DNA of 61,038 bases. Origin: Pseudomonadota bacterium. Lineage in GTDB: Bacteria > Pseudomonadota > Gammaproteobacteria > Burkholderiales > Gallionellaceae. Position 1 is the stretch's first letter. Each line of letters starts with the position of its first letter. The notes below the pieces were generated by a model. That model did not search any database. It was not told the origin of the DNA and saw only the letters and a list, made by a program, of their open reading frames with translations. Positions 34,564-47,184 of this stretch are shown in pieces. The stretch spans positions 1 to 61,038 of the forward strand of contig JAJXVB010000013.1 of the NCBI GenBank assembly GCA_021782365.1, read 5' to 3'. The translations under genes were made by a program, and so were the position numbers.

Positions 34564-35313
34564 ATGCGTCGTAAACTGGTAGTCGGTAACTGGAAAATGT
34601 ATGGCCGTCTGGACAAGAATCAGGCATTGTTGCAGGGCGTATCGGAAGGCGTGCAGCAAATGAAGGGCTCATATGCTGTCTGCGTTCCCTATCCGTATCT
34701 GGCGCAAGCGCAATCCATGCTGCAGGGTAGCAATGTGGCCTGGGGTGCGCAGAACCTGAGTCAGTTCGACGAAGGCGCCTACACAGGCGAGGTTGCTTCC
34801 GGCATGCTGGTTGACTTTGCATGCAGTTATGTAATCATCGGGCATTCGGAGCGTCGCGCGCTGTATGGTGAGAGCGACGAGATCGTGGCGCAAAAATTTG
34901 CGGCCGCGCAGAAGGCGGGGCTGATCCCCATACTGTGCGTCGGCGAAACGCTTGCAGAGCGCGAGTCCGGCGTGACAGAAGCGGTCGTCGCAAGGCAACT
35001 CGATGCGGTTCTCGATTTTGCGGGGGTTGATGCGATGTCGCGTGCGGTGGTCGCGTATGAGCCTGTCTGGGCGATAGGCACGGGCAAGACGGCGAGCCCC
35101 GAGCAGGCAGAGGCGGTGCATGCCTTCATCCGTCAGAGGGTGGGCGGCCGCGATGCGAAGGTGGCTGAGAATTTGTGCATACTGTATGGCGGAAGCGTGA
35201 AGGCCGCGAATGCGATGGAGCTTTTTGCGATGGCCGACATCGACGGCGGACTGGTAGGCGGTGCGTCGCTTTTGGTTGATGACTTCGTGGCGATATGCCG
35301 CGCGGCACAATAG
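34564..35313 (+). CDS. tpiA: Triosephosphate isomerase
   Basis: A 249-residue (beta/alpha)8 enzyme that interconverts dihydroxyacetone phosphate and glyceraldehyde 3-phosphate. Visible are GNWKMYG with the catalytic Lys, GHSERR with the catalytic His, and VAYEPVWAIGTGKTAS with the catalytic Glu and loop 6. ATG at 34564 is preferred to TTG at 34555. It is followed by secG at nine bases, a common betaproteobacterial pair before nuo. Confidence 0.97.
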   Translation: MRRKLVVGNWKMYGRLDKNQALLQGVSEGVQQMKGSYAVCVPYPYLAQAQSMLQGSNVAWGAQNLSQFDEGAYTGEVASGMLVDFACSYVIIGHSERRALYGESDEIVAQKFAAAQKAGLIPILCVGETLAERESGVTEAVVARQLDAVLDFAGVDAMSRAVVAYEPVWAIGTGKTASPEQAEAVHAFIRQRVGGRDAKVAENLCILYGGSVKAANAMELFAMADIDGGLVGGASLLVDDFVAICRAAQ

Positions 35314-35322
35314 GAGTGGTTT

Positions 35323-35649
35323 GTGGAAACAATTGTTTGGGTTGTGCATTTATTGACGGCGATCGTGCTGTGCGGCCTGGTCTTGCTTCAGCATGGCAAG
35401 GGTGCTGACATGGGCGCGGCTTTCGGCAGCGGTTCGGCAGGCAGTCTTTTCGGTTCTGCGGGATCTGCGAATTTTTTAAGCCGCAGCACCGCAGTTGCCG
35501 CCGCGATATTCTTCGTGACCAGTTTGTCGTTGACTTACCTTTATTCTCACCCGGCCCAGCAGCAAGGCGTGATGGATAAGGCGGCGGCCATGAAAGTGCC
35601 TGCTGCGGCGCCTGTAGATAATTCAAAACTCAAAGAGATCCCGAAATAA
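35323..35649 (+). CDS. secG: Protein translocase subunit SecG
   Basis: A 108-residue membrane protein with two hydrophobic segments (IVWVVHLLTAIVLCGLVLLQ and VAAAIFFVTSLSLTYLY) and the glycine-rich loop HGKGADMGAAFGSGSAGSLFGS that marks SecG. It stabilises the SecYE channel. It starts at GTG with AGGAGTG just before it. Confidence 0.95.
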   Translation: METIVWVVHLLTAIVLCGLVLLQHGKGADMGAAFGSGSAGSLFGSAGSANFLSRSTAVAAAIFFVTSLSLTYLYSHPAQQQGVMDKAAAMKVPAAAPVDNSKLKEIPK

Positions 35650-35671
35650 TCGGGACGATGGATAAAAAATC

Positions 35672-35758
<87 letters not shown>

Positions 35759-35767
35759 AATTAGAAA

Positions 35768-35798
35768 GCCGATGCTCGAGCGCATCGGCACCTTTAAA
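35768..35798 (+). terminator. Hairpin terminator between tRNA-Leu and nuoA
   Basis: GCCGATGC (35768-35775) and GCATCGGC (35782-35789) form a perfect 8-base stem with a 6-base loop. It is followed by a weak T-rich stretch (CCTTTAAATT). It would end the secG-tRNA transcript. Confidence 0.6.
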
Positions 35799-35814
35799 TT
35801 ATAACGATTCTGAT

Positions 35815-35842
35815 TTGACTCCCTCGGGGTTGGTTCAAGAAT
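35815..35842 (+). promoter_or_regulatory. Candidate promoter of the nuo operon
   Basis: TTGACT (35815-35820), 16-base spacer, AAGAAT (35837-35842). The nuoA start lies 27 bases on, after the ribosome-binding site GAGAGGGGGG. Confidence 0.4.
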
Positions 35843-35868
35843 TCTGTACATGAGAGGGGGGAAGCTCG

Positions 35869-36225
35869 ATGTTGGAAAACTATTTTCCGGTGCTGTTGTT
35901 CATTTGTGTCGGACTGGCTTTTGGCATTGCGCCTGTCTTGCTTGGCAGGTTCGCGGCGCCACATCGTCCGGACGGCGCAAAACTGTCTCCTTACGAATGC
36001 GGCTTTGAAGCCTTCGAGGATGCGCGCATGAAGTTCGATGTGCGCTACTACCTGGTCGCCATTCTTTTCATCCTGTTCGATCTGGAAATCGCTTTCCTTT
36101 TTCCCTGGGCGATCGTGCTCAAGGAAATCGGCATGTTCGGTTTCGTTTCCATGATGATCTTCCTGGCCATCCTGGTGGTGGGCTTTGTCTATGAATGGAT
36201 GAAAGGGGCGCTGGAATGGGAATAG
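35869..36225 (+). CDS. nuoA: NADH-quinone oxidoreductase subunit A
   Basis: A 118-residue membrane subunit with three segments and the signature [28 protein letters not shown], whose loop reaches the quinone site. It opens the 14-gene complex I operon and overlaps nuoB by ten bases. Confidence 0.97.
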   Translation: MLENYFPVLLFICVGLAFGIAPVLLGRFAAPHRPDGAKLSPYECGFEAFEDARMKFDVRYYLVAILFILFDLEIAFLFPWAIVLKEIGMFGFVSMMIFLAILVVGFVYEWMKGALEWE

Positions 36226-36692
36226 AAGGTGTGCTGGAGAAGGGAGTGGTCACCACCACGCTCGACACCATCATCAATTACACACGCACAGGCTCTCTCT
36301 GGCCGATGACTTTCGGCCTTGCCTGTTGCGCCGTGGAAATGATGGAGGCGGGCGCTGCGCGCTATGACCTCGATCGTTTCGGCGTCGTGTTCCGCCCGAG
36401 TCCGCGCCAGTCGGACGTGATGATCGTCGCGGGCACGCTATGCAACAAGATGGCGCCTGCGCTGCGCAAGGTTTACGATCAGATGTCCGAGCCGCGCTGG
36501 GTGGTATCGATGGGCTCATGCGCAAATGGCGGCGGCTATTATCACTATTCCTATTCCGTCGTGCGCGGTTGCGATCGCATCGTCCCCGTGGACATCTATG
36601 TGCCAGGCTGTCCGCCGACTGCGGAAGCCCTGCTCTTTGGCCTGATCCAGTTGCAGAACAAGATCAAGCGCACCAATACCATCGCCCGATAA
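36216..36692 (+). CDS. nuoB: NADH-quinone oxidoreductase subunit B
   Basis: A 158-residue peripheral subunit that carries cluster N2, the last iron-sulfur centre before quinone. The adjacent cysteines are in [10 protein letters not shown], with later cysteines in [11 protein letters not shown] and [13 protein letters not shown]. The ATG at 36216 ([10 protein letters not shown]) fits the family better than the frame start at 36195. Confidence 0.97.
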   Translation: MGIEGVLEKGVVTTTLDTIINYTRTGSLWPMTFGLACCAVEMMEAGAARYDLDRFGVVFRPSPRQSDVMIVAGTLCNKMAPALRKVYDQMSEPRWVVSMGSCANGGGYYHYSYSVVRGCDRIVPVDIYVPGCPPTAEALLFGLIQLQNKIKRTNTIAR

Positions 36693-36699
36693 GGCTTAC

Positions 36700-37290
36700 A
36701 TGATGACCGAGAAGAAATCATTGCGTGACGAATTGACGGGCCTTCTGGGTGACAAAGTTGTATCGCTGCATGAGGCCTTGGGCGAGACGACCATCGTGAT
36801 CGGGGCGTCCGACATTCCGGGCGTCATGACTCAGTTAAGAGATGCGGAAGCACTGCGTTTTGCCCAGCTGATAGATCTTTGCGGCGTGGACTATTTGGAA
36901 TACAGGGATTGGGAGGGCAGGCGTTTTGCCGTCGTGTACCACCTTCTGTCCCACGCGCACAACCGGCGCCTGCGCGTGCGCGTTTTTGCCGAAGACGACG
37001 ACTTTCCCGTGGTCGATTCGGTTTCCGGAATATGGCCCGATGCAAACTGGTTCGAGCGCGAGGCTTTCGATCTCTATGGTCTCATCTTCACGGGTCATCC
37101 CGATCTGCGCCGCATCCTCACGGATTACGGTTTCGTGGGCAATCCTTTCCGCAAGGATTTCCCGCTCTCGGGCCATGTGGAGATGCGCTATGACCCCGAG
37201 CAGCAGCGCGTGGTCTATCAGCCGGTTTCGATCGAGCCTAGGGTTGTGACGCCGCGCATCGTCCGGGAAGAAAACTTCGGCAGCAACTGA
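36700..37290 (+). CDS. nuoC: NADH-quinone oxidoreductase subunit C
   Basis: A 196-residue hydrophilic subunit (30 kDa type) with [18 protein letters not shown] and [34 protein letters not shown]. It is separate from nuoD, unlike the fused NuoCD of enterobacteria. A second ATG at 36703 could be the start. Confidence 0.96.
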   Translation: MMTEKKSLRDELTGLLGDKVVSLHEALGETTIVIGASDIPGVMTQLRDAEALRFAQLIDLCGVDYLEYRDWEGRRFAVVYHLLSHAHNRRLRVRVFAEDDDFPVVDSVSGIWPDANWFEREAFDLYGLIFTGHPDLRRILTDYGFVGNPFRKDFPLSGHVEMRYDPEQQRVVYQPVSIEPRVVTPRIVREENFGSN

Positions 37291-37299
37291 GGACGATAC

Positions 37300-38553
37300 A
37301 TGCCTGAAATCAAAAATTACACAATGAATTTTGGGCCTCAGCATCCGGCGGCACACGGCGTGCTCCGTCTGGTGCTGGAGCTGGATGGCGAAGTCGTGAT
37401 GCGCGCAGATCCGCATATCGGGTTGCTGCATCGCGCGACCGAAAAACTTGCGGAACACAAGACCTATCTTCAGTCCCTTCCCTACATGGATAGGCTGGAT
37501 TATGTTTCCATGCTCAGCAACGAGCATGCGTATGTGCAGGCGATCGAGAAGCTCGCCGGCATAGATGTGCCAATACGCGCGCAATACATACGCGTGATGT
37601 TCGACGAGATCACGCGCCTTCTGAACCACCTGATGTGGCTGGGCGCGCACGGGCTGGACATCGGCGCGATGACGGTATTCCTCTATTGCTTCCGCGAGCG
37701 TGAGGATCTGATGGATGCCTACGAGGCGGTATCGGGCGCGCGCATGCATGCCGCGTATTATCGTCCCGGAGGCGTGTACCGGGATCTTCCGGACACCATG
37801 CCTCAGTATCAGGCTTCCAAGGTACATAACGAGGCGGCGATCAAGAGGATGAACGCAAACCGTCAGGGTTCGCTGCTCGATTTTCTCGAGGATTTCACTC
37901 GGCGTTTCCCCAAACATGTGGACGAATACGAGACGCTTCTGACCGACAACCGGATATGGAAGCAGCGCACCGTCGGCATAGGCGTGCTCTCGCCCGAGCG
38001 CGCCGTGGCGCTGGGTATCACGGGACCCATGCTGCGCGGCTCCGGCGTCGAATGGGATCTGCGCAAGAAGCAGCCCTATGCGGTATACGACAAGCTGGAT
38101 TTCGACATCCCTGTTGGCGTGAATGGAGACACCTATGACCGGTATCTCGTGCGCGTCGAGGAGATGCGCCAGAGCAATCGCATCATCAAGCAGTGCATAG
38201 ACTGGCTGCGCGCGAACCCGGGCCCTGTGATCACGGCCAACCACAAGTATGCGCCGCCCTCGCGCGAGTCGATGAAGCAGAACATGGAAGAGCTGATCCA
38301 TCACTTCAAGCTTTTCACCGAGGGCATGCACATCGCGGAAGGAGAGGCCTATGCGGCGGTCGAGCATCCCAAGGGGGAGTTCGGCATCTACATGATTTCT
38401 GACGGCGCGAACAAGCCATACCGTTTGAAGATACGCGCGCCTGGTTTCGTGCATCTTTCGACGTTGGACGAGATGGCGCGGGGCCACATGATCGCGGACG
38501 TCGTGACCATCATCGGCACGCAGGACATCGTTTTTGGAGAGATAGACAGATAA
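37300..38553 (+). CDS. nuoD: NADH-quinone oxidoreductase subunit D
   Basis: A 417-residue subunit (49 kDa type) that forms the quinone pocket with NuoB. It starts [20 protein letters not shown], with the quinone-site His in this block, and ends with [18 protein letters not shown]. Its stop shares a base with the nuoE start (TAATG). Confidence 0.97.
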   Translation: MPEIKNYTMNFGPQHPAAHGVLRLVLELDGEVVMRADPHIGLLHRATEKLAEHKTYLQSLPYMDRLDYVSMLSNEHAYVQAIEKLAGIDVPIRAQYIRVMFDEITRLLNHLMWLGAHGLDIGAMTVFLYCFREREDLMDAYEAVSGARMHAAYYRPGGVYRDLPDTMPQYQASKVHNEAAIKRMNANRQGSLLDFLEDFTRRFPKHVDEYETLLTDNRIWKQRTVGIGVLSPERAVALGITGPMLRGSGVEWDLRKKQPYAVYDKLDFDIPVGVNGDTYDRYLVRVEEMRQSNRIIKQCIDWLRANPGPVITANHKYAPPSRESMKQNMEELIHHFKLFTEGMHIAEGEAYAAVEHPKGEFGIYMISDGANKPYRLKIRAPGFVHLSTLDEMARGHMIADVVTIIGTQDIVFGEIDR

Positions 38554-39028
38554 TGTTATCCGCACCCGTTCAGGAACAGATCAACCGTGAATTGAAAAAG
38601 TATCCGGCTGACCAGAAACAGTCCGCCGTGATGGCCGCACTGCGCTTCGTGCAGGACGAGAAGGGCTGGATCTCGACCGATGACATGAGCGATATCGCAT
38701 CCTATCTCGGCATGCCAGAGGTCGCAGTTCTCGAGGTCGCGACCTTCTATCACATGTACAACCTGAAACCCATGGGGAAACACACCATCACGGTGTGCAC
38801 CAATCTGTCCTGCACGCTTTGCGGAGCGGAAGACACGGTCGCCTATCTCAGATCCAGGCTCGGAATAGGGATGGGAGAAGTGACTGCGGATGGGAAATAC
38901 GGCCTGAGAGAGGGCGAGTGCATGGGCGCCTGCAAGGATGCGCCGCTATTCACCATCAACAACAAGAAGCTGTGCGGTCGCCTGACCCACGAGAAGATCG
39001 ACCAGATTCTGGCAGAATTGGACAAGTC

Positions 39029-39032
<4 letters not shown>
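38553..39032 (+). CDS. nuoE: NADH-quinone oxidoreductase subunit E
   Basis: A 159-residue subunit (24 kDa type) with one [2Fe-2S] cluster (N1a). The four ligand cysteines are in CTNLSCTLC and [11 protein letters not shown]. It overlaps nuoF by four bases (ATGA). Confidence 0.96.
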
Positions 39033-40294
<1,262 letters not shown>

Positions 40295-40308
40295 GGCTTG
40301 GGTGCGCA

Positions 40309-42621
40309 ATGATCAATATCGAAATTGATGGCAAGTTAGTCGAGACCGAACGCGGTTCCACGGTGATGGATGCGGCGCACAAGGCAGGCGTCTATATCCC
40401 GCATTTCTGCTACCACAAGAAGCTCTCCATCGCGGCCAACTGCAGGATGTGTCTGGTCGAGGTGGAAAAGGCGCCCAAGCCTCTTCCCGCATGCGCAACG
40501 CCTGCGGCAGACGGCATGAAGGTGTATACGCATTCCGAGATGGCGGTGAAGGCGCAGAAGGGCGTGATGGAGTTTCTGCTGATCAACCATCCGCTGGACT
40601 GCCCGATCTGCGACCAGGGCGGTGAATGCCAGCTTCAGGATCTCGCGATGGGCTACGGCGGCGGGGCTTCACGTTATGCGGAAGAAAAACGCATGGTTTC
40701 CCCGAAGGAGATCGGCGAACTCATCTCGACCGTCGAGATGAGCCGCTGCATACAGTGCACGCGCTGCGTGCGCTTCGGCCAGGAGATCGCAGGGCAGATG
40801 GAGCTCGGCATGGCGAACCGCTCGGAATATGCGGAGATCGTGAGCTTCGTGAACAGCGCGGTCGAATCCGAACTCTCCGGCAACATGATAGACCTCTGCC
40901 CGGTCGGCGCCCTGACCAGCAAGCCCTTCCGCTACACCGCAAGAAACTGGGAGCTCTCGCGCAGAAAATCGGTGAGCCCGCACGATGGGCTGGGCGCCAG
41001 TCTCGCGGTGCACGTGAAGGACAACAAGGTGTTGCGCGTCGTCCCGGTGGAGAACGAGGCGATCAACGAGTGCTGGATCTCCGACAAGGACAGGTTCAGC
41101 TACGAGGGATTGAATTCCCCCGACCGGCTGACCCGCCCGATGATCAAGCAGAACAACCAGTGGATCGAAGTCGAATGGTCGGCTGCATTGGAATATGTCG
41201 CAAACGGCTTGCGTCAGATAACGTCCGGCGCTGGAGCGGATAATATCGCTGCCCTGGCAACCCCTCACTCGACTCTGGAAGAGCTTTATCTTCTGCAGAA
41301 GCTGGTGCGCGCAATGGGTTCGGACAACGTCGACTTCAGGTTGCGCCAGTCTGATTTCAGTCTTGTTACTCAGGGAACGCCCTGGCTGGGCATGCCGATT
41401 GCAGAGCTCAATTCATGCGACCGCTTCCTGATCGTCGGCAGCTTCCTGCGCAAGGACCAGCCTCTGATCGCGCAGCGCATCAGACAGGCCGTGAAATTGG
41501 GAGCGCAGGCAAACGTGGTGCATGCCGCAGACGATGATCTTCTGATGCCGGTTGCGAACAAGGCGATCGTCGCACCCTCGAAAATGGCTGACATGCTGGC
41601 GCAGATTTTGAAGGCGCTGGTCATGCACAAGGAGGCGGCAATGCCTCCGGAGCTTCTGGAAGTTGCAGTCGGCGATGCGGCGAAGGCGATCGCGGAGAGT
41701 CTGGCTACAGGCGAGAGAAGCGCCGTATTGCTCGGCAACCTGGCACAGCAGCATACGGAAGCATCGCTGCTCGCATCACTGGCCAACCAGATCGCAGAGC
41801 TTTCCGGTGCCAAGTTCGGATTCCTGGCAGAAGCCGCAAACAGCGTGGGAGGCCATATGGCGCGCGCGGTTCCAGAGTCCGGAATGAACGCGATGCAGAT
41901 GCTCGAGAAGCCGCGCAAGGCCTATCTTCTTTTGAACGTCGAGCCAGAGCTCGACATGCACAATCCCGACCTTGCGATCTCGGCGATGAAACAGGCGGAC
42001 ATGGTGGTCGCGATGTCGGCTTACAAGCACAATGCGATCGAATATGCCGACGTCCTGTTGCCGATTGCGCCCTTTACAGAGACTTCGGGCACTTTCGTGA
42101 ACAACGAAGGGACAGTGCAGAGCTTCAAGGGCGCCGTGAAACCCCTGGGCGATGCGCGCCCCGCATGGAAGGTGCTTCGCGTGCTTGGCAATCTCCTCGA
42201 CATTCCCGGTTTCGATTACGACAGCAGCGAGGCGATACGCGACGAGGCATTGAGTACCTCGAACAAGCCCGGCAACCGCATCGACGGCATCTCCTACAAG
42301 AAAAATCAGACAGGCGCTGTCCTTGAGCGCGTGACCGATGTGCCCATCTATTTTGCAGATGCACTGGTGCGCCGTGCGGATGCGCTGCAGAAGACGCCGG
42401 ATGCGGCCATGCCTTCTGCAAGGATGCATAAGGACGAGATGCAGAGGCTGGGATTGAATCCTGGCGACGAGGTCAGGGTTGCGCAGGGAAGTGCGAGCGC
42501 GCGGCTCAAGGTCAAGAGGGATGATCGTCTGCCGCTTGGCGTAGTGCGCATTTCGGCGGCTCATCCGGCAACTGCAGGACTCGGCCCGATGTTTGGTGAA
42601 ATTTCCCTGGAGCGCGCATGA
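40309..42621 (+). CDS. nuoG: NADH-quinone oxidoreductase subunit G
   Basis: A 770-residue subunit with an N-terminal [2Fe-2S] ferredoxin domain ([20 protein letters not shown]), a His-Cys3 [4Fe-4S] site ([17 protein letters not shown]), the [16 protein letters not shown] cluster and a C-terminal molybdopterin-oxidoreductase-like domain that has lost its cofactor. The ATG at 40309 is preferred. Its end overlaps nuoH by four bases. Confidence 0.96.
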   Translation: MINIEIDGKLVETERGSTVMDAAHKAGVYIPHFCYHKKLSIAANCRMCLVEVEKAPKPLPACATPAADGMKVYTHSEMAVKAQKGVMEFLLINHPLDCPICDQGGECQLQDLAMGYGGGASRYAEEKRMVSPKEIGELISTVEMSRCIQCTRCVRFGQEIAGQMELGMANRSEYAEIVSFVNSAVESELSGNMIDLCPVGALTSKPFRYTARNWELSRRKSVSPHDGLGASLAVHVKDNKVLRVVPVENEAINECWISDKDRFSYEGLNSPDRLTRPMIKQNNQWIEVEWSAALEYVANGLRQITSGAGADNIAALATPHSTLEELYLLQKLVRAMGSDNVDFRLRQSDFSLVTQGTPWLGMPIAELNSCDRFLIVGSFLRKDQPLIAQRIRQAVKLGAQANVVHAADDDLLMPVANKAIVAPSKMADMLAQILKALVMHKEAAMPPELLEVAVGDAAKAIAESLATGERSAVLLGNLAQQHTEASLLASLANQIAELSGAKFGFLAEAANSVGGHMARAVPESGMNAMQMLEKPRKAYLLLNVEPELDMHNPDLAISAMKQADMVVAMSAYKHNAIEYADVLLPIAPFTETSGTFVNNEGTVQSFKGAVKPLGDARPAWKVLRVLGNLLDIPGFDYDSSEAIRDEALSTSNKPGNRIDGISYKKNQTGAVLERVTDVPIYFADALVRRADALQKTPDAAMPSARMHKDEMQRLGLNPGDEVRVAQGSASARLKVKRDDRLPLGVVRISAAHPATAGLGPMFGEISLERA

Positions 42622-43646
42622 TGGAATGGCTGGAACCCATACAGAAAATGCTGGGGCCCGCATGGCTCCCCATCTGGACCCTGCTCAAGATCGTGGTGAT
42701 CGTGCTGCCCCTGATGGGCGCCGTCGCCTATCTGACGCTGGCCGAGCGCAAGGTGATAGGCTGGATGCAGATCCGCATAGGCCCGAACCGGGTCGGCTAT
42801 TTCGGATTGCTGCAGCCATTGGCGGACGGTCTGAAGCTTTTGATGAAGGAAATCATCGTGCCGAGCGGCGCGAACAAGTTCCTGTTCATCATCGCTCCGA
42901 TACTGACCCTGATGCCGGCGCTCGCCGTGTGGGCGGTCGTGCCCTTCAATGCGGAACTCGTGGTCGCGAACGTGAACGCGGGTCTGCTTTACGTGCTGGC
43001 GATGGCTTCCCTTGGCGTATACGGCGTCATCATCGCGGGCTGGGCATCCAACTCCAAGTATGCATTCCTGGGGTCGCTGCGTTCCGCAGCGCAGATCGTT
43101 TCATACGAAATCGCGATGGGGTTTGCGCTGGTCACCGTGCTGATGGCGGCGCAAAGCCTCAATCTTGGCGATATCGTGCGCGGGCAGCAGGGAACGCATG
43201 GGCTCCTGAACTGGTATTTCATTCCGCTCTTCCCGATGTTCGTGGTGTATTTCATATCTGGGGTCGCCGAGACCAACCGCGCGCCTTTCGACGTGGCCGA
43301 AGGTGAATCGGAGATCGTCGCGGGCTTCCACGTCGAATATTCAGGCATGGCGTTTGCGCTTTTCTTCCTGGGCGAATATGCGAACATGATCCTCGTCTCC
43401 TTCCTGACTTCGATCATGTTCCTGGGCGGCTGGCTTTCCCCCTTGCCTTTCCTGCCGGACGGAATCCTCTGGATGTTCATCAAGGTCGCCTTCGTGCTCT
43501 TCCTGTTCCTGTGGTTTCGCGCGACCTTCCCCAGGTATCGCTATGACCAGCTGATGCGTCTGGGATGGAAGGTATTCATTCCGGTGTCCCTCATCTGGGT
43601 CGTGGTCGTGGGTGTCTGGATGCAGACCTCCTACTGGCTTTGGTAG
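42618..43646 (+). CDS. nuoH: NADH-quinone oxidoreductase subunit H
   Basis: A 342-residue membrane subunit with eight segments that links the peripheral arm to the proton-pumping arm and lines the quinone tunnel. It shows [33 protein letters not shown] and [26 protein letters not shown]. An ATG at 42621 is an equally possible start. Confidence 0.97.
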   Translation: MMEWLEPIQKMLGPAWLPIWTLLKIVVIVLPLMGAVAYLTLAERKVIGWMQIRIGPNRVGYFGLLQPLADGLKLLMKEIIVPSGANKFLFIIAPILTLMPALAVWAVVPFNAELVVANVNAGLLYVLAMASLGVYGVIIAGWASNSKYAFLGSLRSAAQIVSYEIAMGFALVTVLMAAQSLNLGDIVRGQQGTHGLLNWYFIPLFPMFVVYFISGVAETNRAPFDVAEGESEIVAGFHVEYSGMAFALFFLGEYANMILVSFLTSIMFLGGWLSPLPFLPDGILWMFIKVAFVLFLFLWFRATFPRYRYDQLMRLGWKVFIPVSLIWVVVVGVWMQTSYWLW

Positions 43647-43679
43647 CGTGACGGGGCGCATGCTCAAGAGGACATGAAT

Positions 43680-44168
43680 ATGGAAAAAATAAAGGAATTC
43701 TTCAGGACCTTCCTGCTCGTCGAACTGCTGAAAGGCATGGCGCTGACCGGGCGCTACATGTTCGCGCGCAAGATCACCGTGCAGTTTCCGGACGAGAAGA
43801 CGCCGCAGGGCTATCGCTTCAGAGGCCTGCATGCCCAGCGCCGCTATCCGAACGGCGAGGAGCGCTGCATAGGATGCAAGCTTTGCGAGGCGGTTTGCCC
43901 CGCGCTTGCGATCAAGATCGAGGTTGCCGAGCGCGAAGACGGAACGCGCCGCACCACCCAGTACGACATCGATCTCACCAAATGCATCTTCTGCGGCTTC
44001 TGCGAAGAATCATGCCCGGTGGATGCGATCGTCGAGACGCGCATCTTCGAGTATCACGGCGAGAACCGAGGCGACCTTTACTACACCAAGCCCATGCTGC
44101 TGGCTGTAGGGGAAAAGCATGAGGCGCAGATCGCGAAGGATCGCGCGTCGGACGCCAAATACAGATGA
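43680..44168 (+). CDS. nuoI: NADH-quinone oxidoreductase subunit I
   Basis: A 162-residue subunit with two [4Fe-4S] clusters (N6a, N6b): [16 protein letters not shown] and [18 protein letters not shown]. The ATG at 43680 is placed seven bases after AGAGGA; the ATG at 43674 is too close to that site. Confidence 0.96.
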   Translation: MEKIKEFFRTFLLVELLKGMALTGRYMFARKITVQFPDEKTPQGYRFRGLHAQRRYPNGEERCIGCKLCEAVCPALAIKIEVAEREDGTRRTTQYDIDLTKCIFCGFCEESCPVDAIVETRIFEYHGENRGDLYYTKPMLLAVGEKHEAQIAKDRASDAKYR

Positions 44169-44181
44169 ATGGGGTGAGTAG

Positions 44182-44790
44182 ATGAGTTTCTTCGATGCGG
44201 TTTTTTATCTGTTCGCGATCATCACGACGCTTGCTGCAACCGGCGTGATCATTGCGCGCAACCCCGTGCATGCCGCGCTGTTTCTGGTGCTGGCGTTCTG
44301 CAGTGCGGCCGGCTTATGGATGCTGCTCGAGGCCGAGTTCCTCGCGATCACGCTGGTCCTGGTCTACGTGGGCGCGGTGATGGTGCTTTTCCTCTTCGTC
44401 GTGATGATGCTGGACATCAACCTCGTGAAGCTGCGCGAGGGATTCTGGCGCTGGTTCCCCTTCGGCGCCGGGATTGCGGGGCTAATGGTGTTCGAGATGG
44501 TCTGGGTATTGGGTTCGCGCCAGACTTCGGAGTCTTCGAAGGCGGTTCTTCACGCGGCTAACTACAGCAATACCAAGGAGCTTGGAAGGCTGCTTTATAC
44601 CCAGTACGTCTATCCTTTCGAACTCGCGGCCGTGGTGCTGCTGGTTGCGATGGTCGCTGCGATCGCGCTGACGTTGCGCCGTCGCGCGGGAGTGAAATCG
44701 CAGAACGTGTCCGAGCAGGTGAAGGTGAAGAAGGCCGATCGCCTGCGCGTCGTGAAGATGCCTTCCGAATCCAGAGCCGACGGCAAGTAG
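44182..44790 (+). CDS. nuoJ: NADH-quinone oxidoreductase subunit J
   Basis: A 202-residue membrane subunit with five segments and the conserved NPVHAALFLVLAFCSAAGLWMLLEAEFLAI and LVYVGAVMVLFLFVVMML. The C-terminal 35 residues are a lysine-rich cytoplasmic tail. Confidence 0.96.
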   Translation: MSFFDAVFYLFAIITTLAATGVIIARNPVHAALFLVLAFCSAAGLWMLLEAEFLAITLVLVYVGAVMVLFLFVVMMLDINLVKLREGFWRWFPFGAGIAGLMVFEMVWVLGSRQTSESSKAVLHAANYSNTKELGRLLYTQYVYPFELAAVVLLVAMVAAIALTLRRRAGVKSQNVSEQVKVKKADRLRVVKMPSESRADGK

Positions 44791-44808
44791 AAACAGGGAG
44801 CGAAAAAA

Positions 44809-45114
44809 ATGATAACCCTTTCTCATTATCTCGTGTTCAGCGCAGTGCTCTTTGCCATCAGCGTGCTGGGCATCTTCCTGAATCGCAAGAACGTGATCAT
44901 CCTTCTGATGTCGATCGAGCTGATGCTCCTGGCGGTGAACACCAACTTCATCGCGTTCTCGCACTATCTGAACGATACGGCAGGCCAGGTCTTCGTGTTC
45001 TTCATCCTGACCGTGGCCGCTGCGGAAGCCGCGATAGGGCTCGCGATCCTGGTCGTGCTTTTCCGCAACCTGCGCACCATCAACGTCGACGATCTCGGCA
45101 GTTTGAAAGGCTGA
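44809..45114 (+). CDS. nuoK: NADH-quinone oxidoreductase subunit K
   Basis: A 101-residue three-segment membrane subunit. The proton-channel glutamates are in [13 protein letters not shown] and [13 protein letters not shown]. Usual length for the family. Confidence 0.97.
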   Translation: MITLSHYLVFSAVLFAISVLGIFLNRKNVIILLMSIELMLLAVNTNFIAFSHYLNDTAGQVFVFFILTVAAAEAAIGLAILVVLFRNLRTINVDDLGSLKG

Positions 45115-45118
45115 TGCA

Positions 45119-47131
45119 ATGAACATTCAAGACTACTATCTGATCGTGCCTTTCGCGCCCCTGTTGGGCGCCATCATCGCGGGGCTTTTCGGACGCGCGT
45201 TGGGGCGCACTGCAACCCATCGCATCGTGATCGCCCTGGTCGGCCTCTCGCTCTTCTCCGCGATCAGGATTTTCCAGGACGTGATGGCGGGACACCTTTT
45301 CAACGGTCCCGTCTATACCTGGCTCAATTCGGGCGACACGAGCTTTCAGGTAGGCTTCCTGATCGACAGGCTGACTGCGACGATGATGCTGGTCGTGACT
45401 TCGGTCTCCCTGATGGTGCACATCTACACGATAGGTTACATGGAAGAGGATGAAGGCTATCAGCGCTTCTTCAGCTACATCTCGCTCTTCACCTTTTCGA
45501 TGCTGATGCTCGTAATGTCGAACAACTTCATGCAGCTCTTCTTCGGATGGGAGGCGGTGGGTCTGGTGTCATACCTCCTGATCGGTTTCTGGTACACAAG
45601 GCCGACGGCGATCTATGCGAACCTCAAGGCATTCCTCGTCAACCGCGTGGGCGACTTCGGCTTCCTGCTCGGCATAGGCCTGGTCCTGAAGGTCTTCGGG
45701 ACATTGGATTACGCGGCGGTGTTCGCCAACGTCGCGAACCATGCAAACGACATCGCGCCCATCCCCGGCATGTCGGTCAATTTGCTCACCGCGATCTGCA
45801 TACTGCTTTTCATCGGCGCGATGGGAAAATCCGCGCAGTTCCCGTTGCACGTCTGGTTGCCTGATTCGATGGAAGGCCCCACCCCGATCTCCGCGCTGAT
45901 CCATGCGGCAACCATGGTGACGGCCGGCATCTTCATGGTCGCTCGCATGTCGCCCGTGTTCGAATTGTCCGATGCCGCGCTCTCCTTCGTGATGGTGATC
46001 GGCGCGATTACCGCGCTTTTCATGGGGTTCCTGGGCATCATACAGAACGACATCAAGCGCGTGATCGCCTATTCGACGCTCTCCCAGTTGGGTTACATGA
46101 CGGTCGCGCTGGGCGCTTCCGCCTATCCCGTCGCGATCTTCCACCTGATGACCCATGCCTTCTTCAAGGCGCTACTGTTTCTGGCCGCAGGAAGCGTGAT
46201 CATGGGCATGCACCACGATCAGGACATCCGCAACATGGGCGGATTGAGAAAATACATGCCCATCACCTGGATCACATCGCTGATAGGCTCGCTTGCGCTG
46301 ATCGGAACGCCATTCTTCTCCGGCTTCTATTCCAAGGACAGCATCATAGAGGCGGTGGGTCACTCGCATCTTGCAGGATCCGGATTCGCATACTTCTCGG
46401 TGGTGGCAGGCGTCTTCGTCACTGCATTCTATTCCTTCCGCATGTACTTCCTGGTCTTCCACGGCAAGGAACGCTTCGGTAAGCTCCACGATCATCACGA
46501 CGATCATGCTGACGAGGAGGCTGCAGCGGATCATCACCACGGGCTCGCACCCGGGCAGAAGCCTCACGAGTCCCCGTGGGTGGTGACGCTTCCGCTCGTG
46601 CTGCTTGCGATTCCCTCCGTCGTGATCGGCTACATCGCAATTGAGCCGATGCTCTTTGGCGGCTACTTCAAGGACGCGATCTACATTGCGCAGAACCATG
46701 AAGTGATGCGCGAGCTTCAGGAGGAATTCCACGGCAGCTTTGCGATGGCGCTGCACGCGTTTACAAGCCTGCCTCTCTGGCTTGCGATCGCAGGCGTCGT
46801 GAGCTCGGGTTACTTCTATCTGAAGCGCCCCGACATTCCTGCCGCGATCCAGAAGCGCTTCCATGGCATCTACACGCTCCTGGACAACAAGTATTACTTC
46901 GACAGATTCAACGACTGGTTCTATGCGGGAGGCGCGCGCATGTTGAGCAGCTTCCTTGGCAATGTTGGCGACAAGTTCCTGATCGACGGACTCGTGGTGA
47001 ACGGTTCGGCGAATCTGGTGGGCAGGTTCTCGGGCGTGGTGCGCAGGTTCCAGACGGGCTACATCTACCACTATGCGTTCACGATGATCGTCGGTGTGTT
47101 CGTTCTGTTGTCGATAAGAAACTGGTTTTAA
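45119..47131 (+). CDS. nuoL: NADH-quinone oxidoreductase subunit L
   Basis: A 670-residue antiporter-like proton channel with the long lateral C-terminal helix. Seen are FFGWEAVGLVSYLLIGFWYTRP, KSAQFPLHVWLPDSMEGPTPISALIHAATMV and SKDSIIEAVGHSH. Between segments, residues about 455-480 form a His/Asp-rich loop (HDHHDDHADEEAAADHHH) that faces the solvent. Confidence 0.97.
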   Translation: MNIQDYYLIVPFAPLLGAIIAGLFGRALGRTATHRIVIALVGLSLFSAIRIFQDVMAGHLFNGPVYTWLNSGDTSFQVGFLIDRLTATMMLVVTSVSLMVHIYTIGYMEEDEGYQRFFSYISLFTFSMLMLVMSNNFMQLFFGWEAVGLVSYLLIGFWYTRPTAIYANLKAFLVNRVGDFGFLLGIGLVLKVFGTLDYAAVFANVANHANDIAPIPGMSVNLLTAICILLFIGAMGKSAQFPLHVWLPDSMEGPTPISALIHAATMVTAGIFMVARMSPVFELSDAALSFVMVIGAITALFMGFLGIIQNDIKRVIAYSTLSQLGYMTVALGASAYPVAIFHLMTHAFFKALLFLAAGSVIMGMHHDQDIRNMGGLRKYMPITWITSLIGSLALIGTPFFSGFYSKDSIIEAVGHSHLAGSGFAYFSVVAGVFVTAFYSFRMYFLVFHGKERFGKLHDHHDDHADEEAAADHHHGLAPGQKPHESPWVVTLPLVLLAIPSVVIGYIAIEPMLFGGYFKDAIYIAQNHEVMRELQEEFHGSFAMALHAFTSLPLWLAIAGVVSSGYFYLKRPDIPAAIQKRFHGIYTLLDNKYYFDRFNDWFYAGGARMLSSFLGNVGDKFLIDGLVVNGSANLVGRFSGVVRRFQTGYIYHYAFTMIVGVFVLLSIRNWF

Positions 47132-47184
47132 TCGTGGGAAGCGTCGCTTTCAACTTTCAGCTTCGTGATTAAAGGAAACACAGC

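Noticed and set aside
36835..38565. A 576-residue minus-strand frame across nuoC and nuoD
   Set aside because: It is the complement of two certain complex I genes, with His/Arg/Val-rich shadow composition.
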